A stretch of DNA of 64,000 nucleotides from JAHQVK01 sp036788295 (lineage in GTDB: Bacteria > Myxococcota > Kuafuiibacteriia > Kuafuiibacteriales > Kuafuiibacteriaceae), in NCBI GenBank assembly GCA_036788295.1, contig DAIQNR010000012.1, forward strand, positions 1 to 64,000, read 5' to 3'. A program made the translations under genes and the position numbers. Within the stretch, counting starts at the first letter, position 1, and every line of letters starts with the position of its first letter. This document shows, piece after piece, positions 15,703 through 24,288 of this stretch. The notes below the pieces were generated by a model that made no database searches, had not been told where the DNA came from, and saw nothing but the letters and a program-made list of their open reading frames with translations.

Positions 15703-17772
15703 ATGACCGGCCTCCGGCGTCTGTGGGCCTACGCCCTCGTCGCCTTCCTGTACCTCGCCACCTCGCCGCAGCACGCCGGCCTCAACAACCCGAACGAAGT
15801 GACCCGGGTCTACATGGCGGTGGCGGCGGTCGAGCACGGAGATTTTGCTCTCGACCCGATCATCGCTCGGTGGGGCGGGGTGGACGACAAGGCCCGGCGG
15901 GACGGTCGGCTGTACTCCTCGAAGGCCCCGCTGCAGAGCCTCGTCGGCGTCCCCGCCTACGCGGCGGGCCGGCCCCTGCTCGAGGTGCTCGGTTGGCCGG
16001 CCGACAAGCGCCACACGACCTGGCTGCTCCGGCTGCTCGGGACGGTCCCGTTCGCGATCGCGCTGTCGCTCGTCCTGCTCGCCCACTGCCGGCGCCGGGC
16101 GGTCGCGCTCGGCGCGCCGCTCTGTTCGGGGACCGCGTTGGGGCTCGCCTTGGCCCTCGGGACCATGCACTACCCCTACGCGCTCACGTTCACCGGGCAC
16201 GCGCTCGCCGCCGCCACCGCCGGCGGCTGCCTGCTCGCGTTGGTGGGGCTCGAGCGGACGGAGCCCCGGTCGAGGCGATGGTGGGCGCTGAGCCTCTCCG
16301 CCGGGGCGCTCGGGGGGGCTTGCCCGTTTGCGGAATACCCGGCCGCGCTCGTCGCGCTGCCCGCGCTCGTCGCCGCGCTCATCGGGGCGCCGCGGGGCTC
16401 CCGCGCCCCGCTCTTGTCCGGGCTCGCCGTGGGCGGCGCGCCTACCTTCGCTGTGGGTCTGTGGTCGCACGCCGCCCTTTGGGGTTCCCCCTTCAAGACC
16501 GGGTACAGCTTTCTCGAGAACACCGCCTACGCCGAGGTCCACGACGAAGGCTTCTTCGGGGTGGCGACCCCGAGCCTCGACGCGCTCTTTGGCACCCTCT
16601 TTTCCCCCGGGACCGGCCTGTTCTTCTTCTCGCCGGTGCTCGCGCTCGGTCTCATCCCGCTCGTGGCCGCCGCGATCCGGCCCCGCGACCACGGCCTCGG
16701 TCGGCCGATCGCAGTGGCTGCGCTCATAGGCTTTTCGCTCGCGCTCCTCTTCATGGCCGGGCACCGGGGCTGGCGCGGCGGCTGGACGCTCGGGCCCCGG
16801 TACATCATCCCGGTGGTCACCGTGCTCGGGGTGGGCCTCGCCGAGGGCCTTTCCTCCCCCCGACTTCGGCCCTGGATCCTCGGCCTCGGGGCGGCGTCGA
16901 TCGTCCTCACCGGACCGGCCGCCGCCCTCTACCCTCACCTCTCGGACGTGTACACGAACCCGCTCGCTGCCTTCGTGCTCCCGAGCTACCTCCGCGGCCA
17001 GGCGAGCTACGGCCTCGCCCACGCCGCCGGGCTCACCGGGACCTCGGCGAACCTGGTCCACCTGCTCCCGCTGCTCGGGGCGGCCGCCTTCGTGGCGCTC
17101 TCGAGCCTCGAGCGGGTCCGCGCCCCCTCGATTCTTGCCCTCGTCGCGTCGGCCGCGTTGGTGGCCGGGCTCCTGTTCATCCCCGAACGCTCCCCTGTCG
17201 ATGCCCGCCGCGAAAACCGGCGGCTGTGGGGGTTCTGGGAGCCGGAAGGCCCAAAAATGGCGATCACCGCGGCCTCGCCCCGCCCGGGCCGGCTCCTGTC
17301 CGCCCGGCACCGGTGGTCCCAGATCCGCGTCGAGCGCCGGCCACCGGGCGGACCGCCCCGGCCCTGCGTGCCCGCCGGGCGCCGCTGCACCTACGGCGAC
17401 GATCCGTGGCAGCGGTTCGGACCCGAAGTGCTGCCCATGGACGGCGAGGACAAATCCGTCCTGTTCTTGCACCCGGTAGGGCAGGAGGTGGTAGCGGCGA
17501 CCGTTCCGGTGCCGAGCGGGGCGCGGACGGCGACGCTTCGCTACGGCCTCGCCGACGCGAGCGTCGCCGCGAAGAACCCGCACCCCGTCCGGCTGACGGT
17601 TCGCCAGAGCGGGGAGATCCTGGCCGTGGCCGAGGCCGGGCGAGACTACGGGCTCGCGTCGCTCGACCTCGCCCTGACCTCGACCACCAACCCGCTCGAG
17701 CTCACCGCCGAAGTCGAGAGGGACGGGGCACGGGTCTTCGGTTTCGACGTCGAATTCTACGACCGACCATGA
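15703..17772 (+). CDS. Polytopic membrane protein, GT-C glycosyltransferase-like
   Basis: 689 residues from ATG 15703. About ten to twelve membrane helices span residues ~5-510, beginning LWAYALVAFLYLATSPQ. The first periplasmic loop (NNPNEVTRVYMAVAAVEHGDF) carries acidic residues at the place where GT-C enzymes (PMT/ArnT-like, using polyprenyl-phosphate sugars) hold their catalytic Asp/Glu. A KAPLQS motif soon after also fits that class. The C-terminal ~170 residues are soluble and beta-rich. Substrate unknown; the methyltransferase across the divergent promoter could belong to the same surface-glycan task. It overlaps the next gene by 4 nt (ATGA). Confidence 0.7.
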   Translation: MTGLRRLWAYALVAFLYLATSPQHAGLNNPNEVTRVYMAVAAVEHGDFALDPIIARWGGVDDKARRDGRLYSSKAPLQSLVGVPAYAAGRPLLEVLGWPADKRHTTWLLRLLGTVPFAIALSLVLLAHCRRRAVALGAPLCSGTALGLALALGTMHYPYALTFTGHALAAATAGGCLLALVGLERTEPRSRRWWALSLSAGALGGACPFAEYPAALVALPALVAALIGAPRGSRAPLLSGLAVGGAPTFAVGLWSHAALWGSPFKTGYSFLENTAYAEVHDEGFFGVATPSLDALFGTLFSPGTGLFFFSPVLALGLIPLVAAAIRPRDHGLGRPIAVAALIGFSLALLFMAGHRGWRGGWTLGPRYIIPVVTVLGVGLAEGLSSPRLRPWILGLGAASIVLTGPAAALYPHLSDVYTNPLAAFVLPSYLRGQASYGLAHAAGLTGTSANLVHLLPLLGAAAFVALSSLERVRAPSILALVASAALVAGLLFIPERSPVDARRENRRLWGFWEPEGPKMAITAASPRPGRLLSARHRWSQIRVERRPPGGPPRPCVPAGRRCTYGDDPWQRFGPEVLPMDGEDKSVLFLHPVGQEVVAATVPVPSGARTATLRYGLADASVAAKNPHPVRLTVRQSGEILAVAEAGRDYGLASLDLALTSTTNPLELTAEVERDGARVFGFDVEFYDRP

Positions 17773-18737
17773 GCTCGGAGCGCGACCTGTACGGCCTGCC
17801 CCCGGCCGAATTCGTGGCCGCCCGGGACCAACTCTCTCGCGCCGCCCGCCAAGCCAAGGATCGCGCCGAGGCGGCGCGGATCGCGAAGCTCCCGAAGCCA
17901 TCGGCTGCGACCTGGGCGACCAACCAGCTGGCCCGCCGCCACCCCGCGCCGCTCGCCGCCTACCTCGAAGCCCACCACCGAGCCCGGGAGCGCCAGCTGT
18001 CCGCCCTTTTCGCGGGTGCCGCCGCCGCAGAGCTCGCCGCCACCGCGGCCAGACAGGAGCGAAGGCAGCTCGATGAGTTGCTCGATCTGTGCGCCGCGCT
18101 GCTCGCCGAAGCCGGGCTCTCGTCGGCCCGGGCCACGATCGACCGGGTGCGGACGAACCTGAGAGCCGCCGTCGTCCACGAGACGGAGCAGAAGCGGCTC
18201 GAGGAAGGGTGGCTTGCGCGGGACCTCGACGAACCCGGGTTCGAGGCGCTCGCCGCCGCGCTCGCCGCCGCGAAGCCCGAGGCGCTCGAGCTCCAAATCG
18301 AGCGCCTCGCCGCCCGCCGCGCCGCCCTCGAGGCTGCCACCGAGGTCCCCGGCCCCAGCTCGGCCGGCCCGGCGAAAGCCGACCCGGTGGAAGCCGCGGC
18401 CCCGAGCGAGGCCCAAGCGGAAGCGGAGCGAAGTGCTGAGGCCAAAGAGGCCGAACGACGAGCGGCCGAGGCCGAAGAGGCCGAGCGACGAGCGGCCGAG
18501 GCCAGAGCGGCCGAGGCGGAGGCCCAAAACCGGCTCGACGCCGCCCACGAAGACCTGCGACGAGCCGAGCAGCATCGGCAGGCGCTGGCCGAGGAACTCA
18601 GCGCCCTCGACCGCCGCCGCACCGAGCTCGCCGCCCGGCTCGAAGAGGCCGATCGCGCAACCCGCGCTGCCCGCGACCTCGCGTCGGCCGCGGCGGCCGA
18701 GCTCGCCGAGCGGACCCGTCAGCGAACCGAGTCCTGA
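17769..18737 (+). CDS. Coiled-coil protein with N-terminal helical domain
   Basis: 322 residues from ATG 17769, overlapping the upstream stop by 4 nt. The N-terminal ~130 residues match a family I recall mainly from actinobacteria (DLYGLPPAEFVAARDQLS; KLPKPSAATWATNQLARRHP). Residues ~215-315 are a long Ala/Glu/Arg coiled coil. Within it, 18420-18530 repeats units encoding EAERRAAEA-type heptads, so length may vary. No membrane helix. The function of this family is not known to me; structural scaffolding or DNA/protein binding is possible. Confidence 0.72.
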   Translation: MSSERDLYGLPPAEFVAARDQLSRAARQAKDRAEAARIAKLPKPSAATWATNQLARRHPAPLAAYLEAHHRARERQLSALFAGAAAAELAATAARQERRQLDELLDLCAALLAEAGLSSARATIDRVRTNLRAAVVHETEQKRLEEGWLARDLDEPGFEALAAALAAAKPEALELQIERLAARRAALEAATEVPGPSSAGPAKADPVEAAAPSEAQAEAERSAEAKEAERRAAEAEEAERRAAEARAAEAEAQNRLDAAHEDLRRAEQHRQALAEELSALDRRRTELAARLEEADRATRAARDLASAAAAELAERTRQRTES

Positions 18738-19043
18738 GTCCGCGGCCGAGCGGCCGAGCGGCCGAGCCAAACCCAGCGCCAACCAAAGGCTGAACCTCCC
18801 TGCGCGGAAGAGCCATCCCGCGATCTGGGCCTCCCCGCCCTCGGAAAAAGCGGCGGTTCGGCAAGGTTCTGGCTTCAAGCGGCGATAGGGCGAGGCTCGA
18901 GGGACCCTGGCCCTCCCCCCTGTTGCTCTACGCAGGGTCGGATCACGCAGGCTCTTCGTTCGCGAGGCCGCTCGTTTCCGAATCGGCGCCCTCCGCGGAC
19001 AGCTTCGATGGACGAATCGAGAGCGTACGACCAAATTCGACCC
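18738..19043. other. Non-coding stretch with short CGGCCGAG repeats
   Basis: 306 bases without a supportable gene. Just after the previous stop, at 18744-18769, the unit CGGCCGAG repeats three times in tandem with 9-bp period. Open frames here lack the GC-third pattern. No terminator-like hairpin with a T-run is seen. Confidence 0.5.
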
Positions 19044-19223
19044 ATGCTGAAACTAATCCTGAGCAAACCACTGACCGTCCTCCCCGTGAGCGTGTTCCTC
19101 CTCGTGGCTGGCCAGGAGGGCTGGGCAAGCGAGGGCACGTCCGCGGTCAATGGGTTGCTCTGGTTCGTCGGGCTCATCGGCATCGTCATGAGCATCGCGG
19201 TGCTGTCGAAGCGGTCACCGTGA
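19044..19223 (+). CDS. Small two-helix membrane protein
   Basis: 59 residues from ATG 19044; an in-frame ATG 19008 adds 12 residues with poorer codon use. Two hydrophobic segments are seen: LTVLPVSVFLLVAG and GLLWFVGLIGIVMSIAVL, separated by a short acidic turn (QEGWASEGTSA). Third codon positions are nearly all G or C from residue 8 onward, supporting real coding. A typical small hypothetical integral membrane protein; no function can be given. Confidence 0.55.
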   Translation: MLKLILSKPLTVLPVSVFLLVAGQEGWASEGTSAVNGLLWFVGLIGIVMSIAVLSKRSP

Positions 19224-19566
19224 CTCGCGCGATCCTGACGGATTCTGCGATGTCCTTCGGGTAAGCCAGGGGCCGGTGGAAAAATGGGTTAGGCCAGATC
19301 GTCGGCCACCCATGTCCAGCCCGCGATTTGCTCGGCCCATTGGCGCGCGCGAAAACGCGGCCTCCGCCGACGAGTCGCGAAGGCCGTCGGCGCGTCGAAC
19401 TGGACACCCTCCATCGGGTCGTCGGCGACTGCCTGGGTGAGCGGGCGGCTCCACCGTCTGAATCTGTTCCGTAGCGAAGACGCTTCTTCGGAACACATCT
19501 CGGGTGAGCCCAAAATGGGGAATCCCCGGGCGGTTTTCGATGGCCGACTCGTGGCATGCTCCCGGC
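19224..19566. other. Intergenic stretch, no supported gene
   Basis: 343 bases. An antisense frame at 19289-19513 (74 codons) exists but its third-position GC is only about three quarters, far below real genes here. CATGCT at 19555-19560, 6 nt before the lectin ATG, may be its -10 box. Confidence 0.4.
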
Positions 19567-20250
19567 ATGTTGACGAAGACTCCGCTGATCGCTGGCCTCC
19601 TCATCGCGTGGATCTCCCCCGTCCCTCCGGCCGGTGAAAAGGCGACCAAGGACGCCGCTGCCGACCGGTTCGTGCTCGGAGGCGCCGCCGAAGCGGTCGA
19701 CGGGCGCTGCATCCGCCTGACGCCCGACGCGCCCTGGCTGAGCGGATCGGCCTGGTCGAGCACCCCGCTCGACCTCGACGCGCCGTTCGACCTCGAGATG
19801 GCGCTCACCTTCGGCGACAAGGACGACAGCGGCGCCGACGGGATCGTGTTCGCGCTCACGCCGAGCCCCCGGACCGGCTGGCGGGGCGAGGGCATCGGCT
19901 TCGCCGGCATGGGGACCTCGCTCGGGATCGAGCTCGACACCTACCAGAACCACCGCGAGAACGACCCGAGCGCCGACCACCTGGCGCTCGTCGTGAACGG
20001 CTCCGTTCGGCACGCCGCCGGGGACGTCGTCGAGCTGCCGAACCTCGAGGACGGACGGCCGCATGAGTTCCGCGTCCGCTGGTCGCCGGAAGAGGACACG
20101 CTCGAGGTCTTCCTCGACGGCGAGCTGCGAGCGACCTACCCGGGAAGCATCGTCCAGGACGTCTTTGGTGCCACCAAGACCGTGTTCTGGGGTCTGACCG
20201 CGGGCACCGGCCGCAAGAGCAACCAGCACGACGTCTGCTTCCCGAAGTGA
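19567..20250 (+). CDS. Secreted L-type lectin-domain protein
   Basis: 227 residues from ATG 19567, with a signal peptide (MLTKTPLIAGLLIAWISPVPPAG). The rest is a concanavalin A-like jelly roll of the bacterial L-type lectin kind: LDLDAPFDLEMALTFGDKDD, GADGIVFALTP, the metal and sugar site GTSLGIELDTYQN with DHLALVVNG, then PHEFRVRWSPEEDTLEVFLDG and FWGLTAGTG. The Asp and Asn that bind calcium in legume lectins appear present. Probably exported to the periplasm or cell surface to bind glycans. Monocistronic by spacing. Confidence 0.85.
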   Translation: MLTKTPLIAGLLIAWISPVPPAGEKATKDAAADRFVLGGAAEAVDGRCIRLTPDAPWLSGSAWSSTPLDLDAPFDLEMALTFGDKDDSGADGIVFALTPSPRTGWRGEGIGFAGMGTSLGIELDTYQNHRENDPSADHLALVVNGSVRHAAGDVVELPNLEDGRPHEFRVRWSPEEDTLEVFLDGELRATYPGSIVQDVFGATKTVFWGLTAGTGRKSNQHDVCFPK

Positions 20251-20253
20251 GTC

Positions 20254-20436
20254 TCAGATCCGCGCGAGCTGCGGAACCTTCGAAAAATGCTCATCTCGGG
20301 TGAGGAGCATCGCTCCATGCTCCAGTGTGAGCGCCGCGGTCCACAGGTCGTTGGTGGGTACGGGGGTTCCCGCGTCGCGCAGCTGCCTGAAGAGTTCCCC
20401 GTAGCTCCTGGTCGTCGCGTCCGTGGAGTCGCTCAT
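20254..20436 (-). pseudogene. PIN-domain (VapC-like) toxin remnant, C-terminal part only
   Basis: Up to 60 codons (ATG 20436) that match only the last third of a VapC ribonuclease: DATTRSYGELFRQLRDAG, then TPVPTNDLWTAALTLEHGAMLLTRDEHF with the NDLWTAA and TRDEHF Asp residues of the PIN active site. A full VapC is about 130-140 residues; the N-terminal catalytic Asp and Glu are missing. Upstream the frame becomes non-PIN and is overlapped by a plus-strand gene. No vapB antitoxin is adjacent. It is a dead relic of a toxin-antitoxin locus. Confidence 0.75.
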
Positions 20437-20496
20437 CCACGCTCGGCGGGACGCTTCGCACCGGTCGGCGCCGGGCTCCGCTTCCTGCGCGCTCGA

Positions 20497-20934
20497 ATGG
20501 CCGAAGTCGGGTCCGCCCACCAGGCCCACGCCGCCCTCGCCCCCGACCTGAGCGATGCCGAGCCCCCGGCGGCGCTCCGCTACGTGTACGGGGACGAGGC
20601 GACCGCGTTTCGCGCGGCCGGACACCAGCACATGCGAGCCGCGCTCGCCGTGATCCGCGACAGCGAAGCCCCGGCCTGCTTTGCGCTGCTCCGCGCGCTC
20701 GAGGGGGGCGCGGGCCCCAGACGTCGAGCCACCGCTTGGTACTACGGGACCGCCTCGGCGCTCGTCGCGCTCTTCGACGCGCAGGAGCTCGCGCCCGCCG
20801 TGCTCGCCGTCCACGCAGAGCAAGCCTGCGGGGCTGGCGACGGGGCGCTCCGAGCTCGCGCCGCCGCCGTGCTCGGCGACCTGGGCGTTGGCGAGCCGAG
20901 GCGCATCGACGCCATGGATCCCTCTCGTCCGTAG
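20497..20934 (+). CDS. Helical hypothetical protein, possibly 5'-truncated
   Basis: 145 residues from ATG 20497. The frame stays open upstream, but third-position GC falls off before about 20455, near the place where the oppositely directed PIN remnant loses its 5' end. The protein is mostly amphipathic helix (HMRAALAVIRDSEAPACFALLRAL; ATAWYYGTASALVALFDAQEL), reminiscent of HEAT or immunity-protein-like bundles, but I cannot name a family. No signal peptide. The head-to-head junction suggests both genes lost 5' parts in one rearrangement. Confidence 0.5.
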   Translation: MAEVGSAHQAHAALAPDLSDAEPPAALRYVYGDEATAFRAAGHQHMRAALAVIRDSEAPACFALLRALEGGAGPRRRATAWYYGTASALVALFDAQELAPAVLAVHAEQACGAGDGALRARAAAVLGDLGVGEPRRIDAMDPSRP

Positions 20935-20960
20935 AGGGCAGGACCGGCGGCGGGCGGCCC

Positions 20961-22436
20961 TCAGTTCTCGGGCCGCTCGGCGTCCGGTGCCGACAGCCCG
21001 TGCAGAAAAGCTGCCGTGTCGGCCGCTTCGAGCGCGGCGATGAGGGTTCGGACGCGGGCGGACAGGCTCCCCCCATGAGGGGACGCGCCAATCGGCTCGA
21101 GCACGGTGGCGGCTTCGGCGAATCGGCCGGCCAGGGCGAGCGCCAGCGCGCAGTCGATGGCGACGGCAGGGACCTGCGGCGCGAGCTCGTAGGCGAGCAG
21201 GATGATCTCGAGATCGTTTTGGGAGAGCGGTCCGGCGCCGAAATCCTGGGTGCGGACATAGGCGCGCAGCACCCGCCAGTCATCGGGGTTGGCGCGGAAC
21301 GCGCGGGCGAGCCACCTACGGCTGGCGGCGCGGTCCTCGGGGGTGGCGGCACCGGTCGCTTCGGCGCGCCACAAGAGCAGCTGCGGATCATCGGGGCTCG
21401 CCTCGAGCAGCGGGTCGAGCGTGCGTGCGGCCTTTTCGATCTGGCCCATCCGGAGGGCTAGGAGCGCCTCGAGCCGAGGTGCGAGCGGGCTGCCGGGCGC
21501 GCGCGCGATCGCCCTTTCTATCACAGGAGCTACGTCTTCGGGCTTGAACCCATGGCCAATCTCCAGCCGGCTGAGAGGCAGCAACAGCGCGCCAGCTCCG
21601 ACAGGCGCCGGACGCACGCTGACGCTGGCCGGCGTGGCGGCCGGGCGCTGAAGGACGGAATAGGTGAACTCGTGGCTGGTGAGATAGCGCTTGGTCTTCG
21701 CCTGAAAGTTCACCAGGTCGGGGGCGACATGGGCGCGAAAAGCCTCCTCCGGATCGGCCCCGCCGGCGACGGCGGTGAGATAGCTGCGCAGTTTCACGCT
21801 CTCGCCCTCGACCCGGAATAGATAATGAGTGAGCAGCCAGGACTGGGCGTAGAACATGGCCGCGCTGCGCCCGTCGGAGCGCTCGAAGCGGCGCGCGAGC
21901 AGGTGCTTCATCGGCAGCCAGTCCTCTTTGAGAAGCCAGGTGGCACGGTTTTCGTTGAAGCCCCCGAACTCGACGCGCTCAGGCGTGAACTTTGCTGTCA
22001 TGAAGTATTCTGCAAAGCCCTCGATGTACCAGGATGGGTAGGCGGCGCTGCCGCTGGCGAGCATGAAGTGGTGGGCGTACTCGTGCAGCAGCACGTCGAG
22101 ACCGAACCGGCTCGCGTCCGCATAGGCGGCGATGCCGGTGGGGCTCGCTTCATAGAAGCCGGCGACGTCGGGCGGCGTCCTCTCGAATGGGAATGCGTCA
22201 CCGATGTCATCCAGAAGATAGATATCGAGCTTCGGGGCGGGTGCGCGGCCTTCGGCGCCGGCGGCGGTCATGAGGGTGAGGAGGTTTCGGTAATCCTCGA
22301 GCAGGGCTGCGCGCTCGCGAATCAGCGCCTCCGTGGTATTGGCATGGAGCCGGAAGTGTTGGGTCTCGGCGATCAGCCATTCGGTACGAGCGCACGCCGC
22401 AAACAGCAGCGGCAGGCAGAGCAGAACGCGAAGCAT
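20961..22436 (-). CDS. Lipoprotein, putative zinc protease (DUF1570/peptidase MA-like) with TPR-like C-terminus
   Basis: 491 residues from ATG 22436. A lipoprotein signal is present (MLRVLLCLPLLFAAC, Cys15). Residues ~20-260 carry a gluzincin-like motif HEYAHHFMLASG followed by WYIEGFAEYF, i.e. HExxH plus a downstream Glu, as in peptidase MA-like proteins. Residues ~320-480 look like TPR helices (PDDPQLLLWRAEATG). Codon use differs from its neighbours: codons such as TTT, GCA, GAA, ACA and CCT are frequent, and third-position GC is visibly lower. Similar proteins are familiar from sphingomonads and caulobacters, so transfer is likely. Expected in the outer membrane or periplasm; substrate unknown. 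Confidence 0.75.
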   Translation of the reverse strand: MLRVLLCLPLLFAACARTEWLIAETQHFRLHANTTEALIRERAALLEDYRNLLTLMTAAGAEGRAPAPKLDIYLLDDIGDAFPFERTPPDVAGFYEASPTGIAAYADASRFGLDVLLHEYAHHFMLASGSAAYPSWYIEGFAEYFMTAKFTPERVEFGGFNENRATWLLKEDWLPMKHLLARRFERSDGRSAAMFYAQSWLLTHYLFRVEGESVKLRSYLTAVAGGADPEEAFRAHVAPDLVNFQAKTKRYLTSHEFTYSVLQRPAATPASVSVRPAPVGAGALLLPLSRLEIGHGFKPEDVAPVIERAIARAPGSPLAPRLEALLALRMGQIEKAARTLDPLLEASPDDPQLLLWRAEATGAATPEDRAASRRWLARAFRANPDDWRVLRAYVRTQDFGAGPLSQNDLEIILLAYELAPQVPAVAIDCALALALAGRFAEAATVLEPIGASPHGGSLSARVRTLIAALEAADTAAFLHGLSAPDAERPEN

Positions 22437-22540
22437 GGCCGGAAGCTGCCATGGCTTCGCCACCCATTGAAACCACCCACGATGGCACGACCGTGAGATT
22501 TCTTCTCGATCGCTGGCCGATGCGAGCAGGGGCGCCCGGT

Positions 22541-23956
22541 TCAGCGGGTGCCATTCGCGGTCTTGCGGCGGAGGGCGGCGACGAAGAACCCGTCGGGGCC
22601 GAGCGCGGTTGGGCCGGGGCCGATGCGAACCATCGGGCCTCGGCCGATCATGGCCGCGAGCGCTGGGTCCCAACCCTCTTCGACGGCCGCCAGCTCGAGC
22701 TCGGGTGCGGTCTTCGCGAAGGCCTCCACCACCCACTCGTTTTCCTCCGCCAGCACCGAGCAGGTCGCGTAGACCAGGCGACCGCCCGGCCGGAGCGCGG
22801 CGAGCGCGGCGCCGAGCAGCCGGATCTGCCGGCCCGCCTCGCGCTTTGGGTCCGCGGGATCGAGCCGCCACTTCAGGTCGGGGTGGCGGCGGAGCGTGCC
22901 CGTGCCGGTGCAGGGCGCGTCCACGAGCACTCGGTCGAAATGGCCGCGCAAGCTCTCCGGCAAAGCCTCGAGCTCGGTCCCCTCGATCCGGACCCTGGCC
23001 CCCGCCCCCTTCAGCCGGCGCTGAAGCTCTTCCCGCTTCTTCTTGTCCGGCTCGATGGCGACGAGCTCGCCCTGCCCCCGCATCGCGGTCCAAAGCGCGA
23101 GCGTCTTGCCCCCCGCCCCGGCGCAGGCGTCGAGCACCCGCTCGCCCGGCCGGGCCCCCACCGCGAGCGCGACGAGCTGACTGCCCTCGTCCTGCACTTC
23201 GAGCCGGCCGTCCCGCGCCTCGGGCAGCTCCCGGATGTCCGCCCTTTTTGTCACCACCACGCCGGCGGGGGCGAGCGAGGTGGCCACCGCAGGCACGCCG
23301 AGCGCTTCGAGCCGGTCGAGCGCGTCTTGCCTCGACATCCGGGTCTCGTCCACCCGCAGCGTCAGCGGGGCCCGCTCCGACAGCGCCAGCGCGACCTCGT
23401 GGGCCCGCTCCTCCCCGATCCCCTCCGAAAGATGTCTGTATAGCCAGGTGGGCAGAGAGAGGTCGATCGCGGCCGCTTCGATGGCGCTCGCCCTTCGCGC
23501 TGGGAGCCGGCCGGACGTGATCCGAGCGAACAGCCCGGGGATGCGACCCGCTCCGTAGCGGTCGCGGGCTTCGAGCTCCTCGAGGGTGGCCCCTTCGAGG
23601 GCGAGGTGGGCGAGCAGCTCGAGCCGAAGCCGCATCGGCGGGTCGAGCAGCGAGCCGTCCTTCTTGAGCGCCGACATTCCCCGGACCAGCACGTCCTCGG
23701 CCCGGCGCCGACGGCGGAGCAGCCCATACACCTCTTCCCGGATCTCGGCCCTCTCCGAACCGCCGAGATCGCGGGCCCGCCGAAACGCGTTGGCGAGCGC
23801 ACGGTCGGCCGGCGCTCCCGCGTCCACTTCCGCCAGCACGTTCAAGATCCGGTCGTGGACCCGCCCGAGCCGCGGCCCGGACTGGACCCGCGGGCGGGGG
23901 TCGAGCGCCGCTGCGGAGTCCGCCGGTCGGGGAGCGCGCCGCTCGTCGGTGGCCAT
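22541..23956 (-). CDS. rsmB: 16S rRNA (cytosine-5)-methyltransferase RsmB
   Basis: 471 residues. It methylates C967 of 16S rRNA using SAM. N-terminal NusB-like helical domain (~30-170: VHDRILNVLAEVDAGAPADRAL), then the methyltransferase: LEVQDEGSQLVALAV, motif I VLDACAGAGGKTLALW, VLVDAPCTGTGTLRRHPDLKW with the first Cys, and RLVYATCSVLAEENE with the catalytic Cys. ATG 23956 follows an in-frame stretch with weak coding character. It lies 38 bp downstream of the GTPase cassette on the same strand and may be read from it. The last residues (LRRKTANGTR) complete the fold. Confidence 0.93.
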   Translation of the reverse strand: MATDERRAPRPADSAAALDPRPRVQSGPRLGRVHDRILNVLAEVDAGAPADRALANAFRRARDLGGSERAEIREEVYGLLRRRRRAEDVLVRGMSALKKDGSLLDPPMRLRLELLAHLALEGATLEELEARDRYGAGRIPGLFARITSGRLPARRASAIEAAAIDLSLPTWLYRHLSEGIGEERAHEVALALSERAPLTLRVDETRMSRQDALDRLEALGVPAVATSLAPAGVVVTKRADIRELPEARDGRLEVQDEGSQLVALAVGARPGERVLDACAGAGGKTLALWTAMRGQGELVAIEPDKKKREELQRRLKGAGARVRIEGTELEALPESLRGHFDRVLVDAPCTGTGTLRRHPDLKWRLDPADPKREAGRQIRLLGAALAALRPGGRLVYATCSVLAEENEWVVEAFAKTAPELELAAVEEGWDPALAAMIGRGPMVRIGPGPTALGPDGFFVAALRRKTANGTR

Positions 23957-23994
23957 GGACGCCCATCCCACCTCGGTCCGCGGCGTGGCAAGGC

Positions 23995-24288
23995 TCACTC
24001 GGGGGGCGGCTCGGGCCGGGCCCTGGCCCGCAGCGCCTCGACGAAGTGCACCAGGGACTCGAGCTCGCTGCGCCGCCCCCATTCTTCGAGCGCGAACAAC
24101 AAACGGGTCCGCTCCTCGTCCTCGGAGACGATGCGGGCCACGAGCGCGCCGAGCCGGCGCTGCGCCACCGGCCTCAGCCGGGCGAGCGCGGGGAGCAGCC
24201 CGCCGAGCCGGTCCTCCCGAAAGGCCGAGACCAGCGCCTGCGCCGCCTGCTCCGGCCATTCCCCGAGCGCCGAAAACCGTGCCTTCAC
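23995..24288 (-). CDS. Small helical protein, third gene of GTPase cassette
   Basis: 97 residues from GTG 24288, overlapping the stop of the upstream gene by 4 nt (GTGA). Entirely helical by pattern: WPEQAAQALVSAFREDRLG, LRPVAQRRLGALVARIV, ERTRLLFALEEWGRRSEL, VHFVEALRARA. No Cys, signal peptide or membrane helix. I do not recognise the family. Tight coupling to the two genes before it says it works with the GTPase and its tail-anchored partner, perhaps as a helical adaptor. Confidence 0.65.
   Translation of the reverse strand: MKARFSALGEWPEQAAQALVSAFREDRLGGLLPALARLRPVAQRRLGALVARIVSEDEERTRLLFALEEWGRRSELESLVHFVEALRARARPEPPPE

Noticed and set aside
15013..17901. 962-codon minus-strand frame
   Set aside because: Antisense to the methyltransferase and membrane protein genes. 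Low-complexity Arg/Gly/Pro product, as expected from a GC-rich shadow.
19289..19513. 74-codon minus-strand ORF
   Set aside because: The product looks protein-like at its end, but third-position GC is about three quarters, below real genes here, and no family is recognised. Left out for lack of support.
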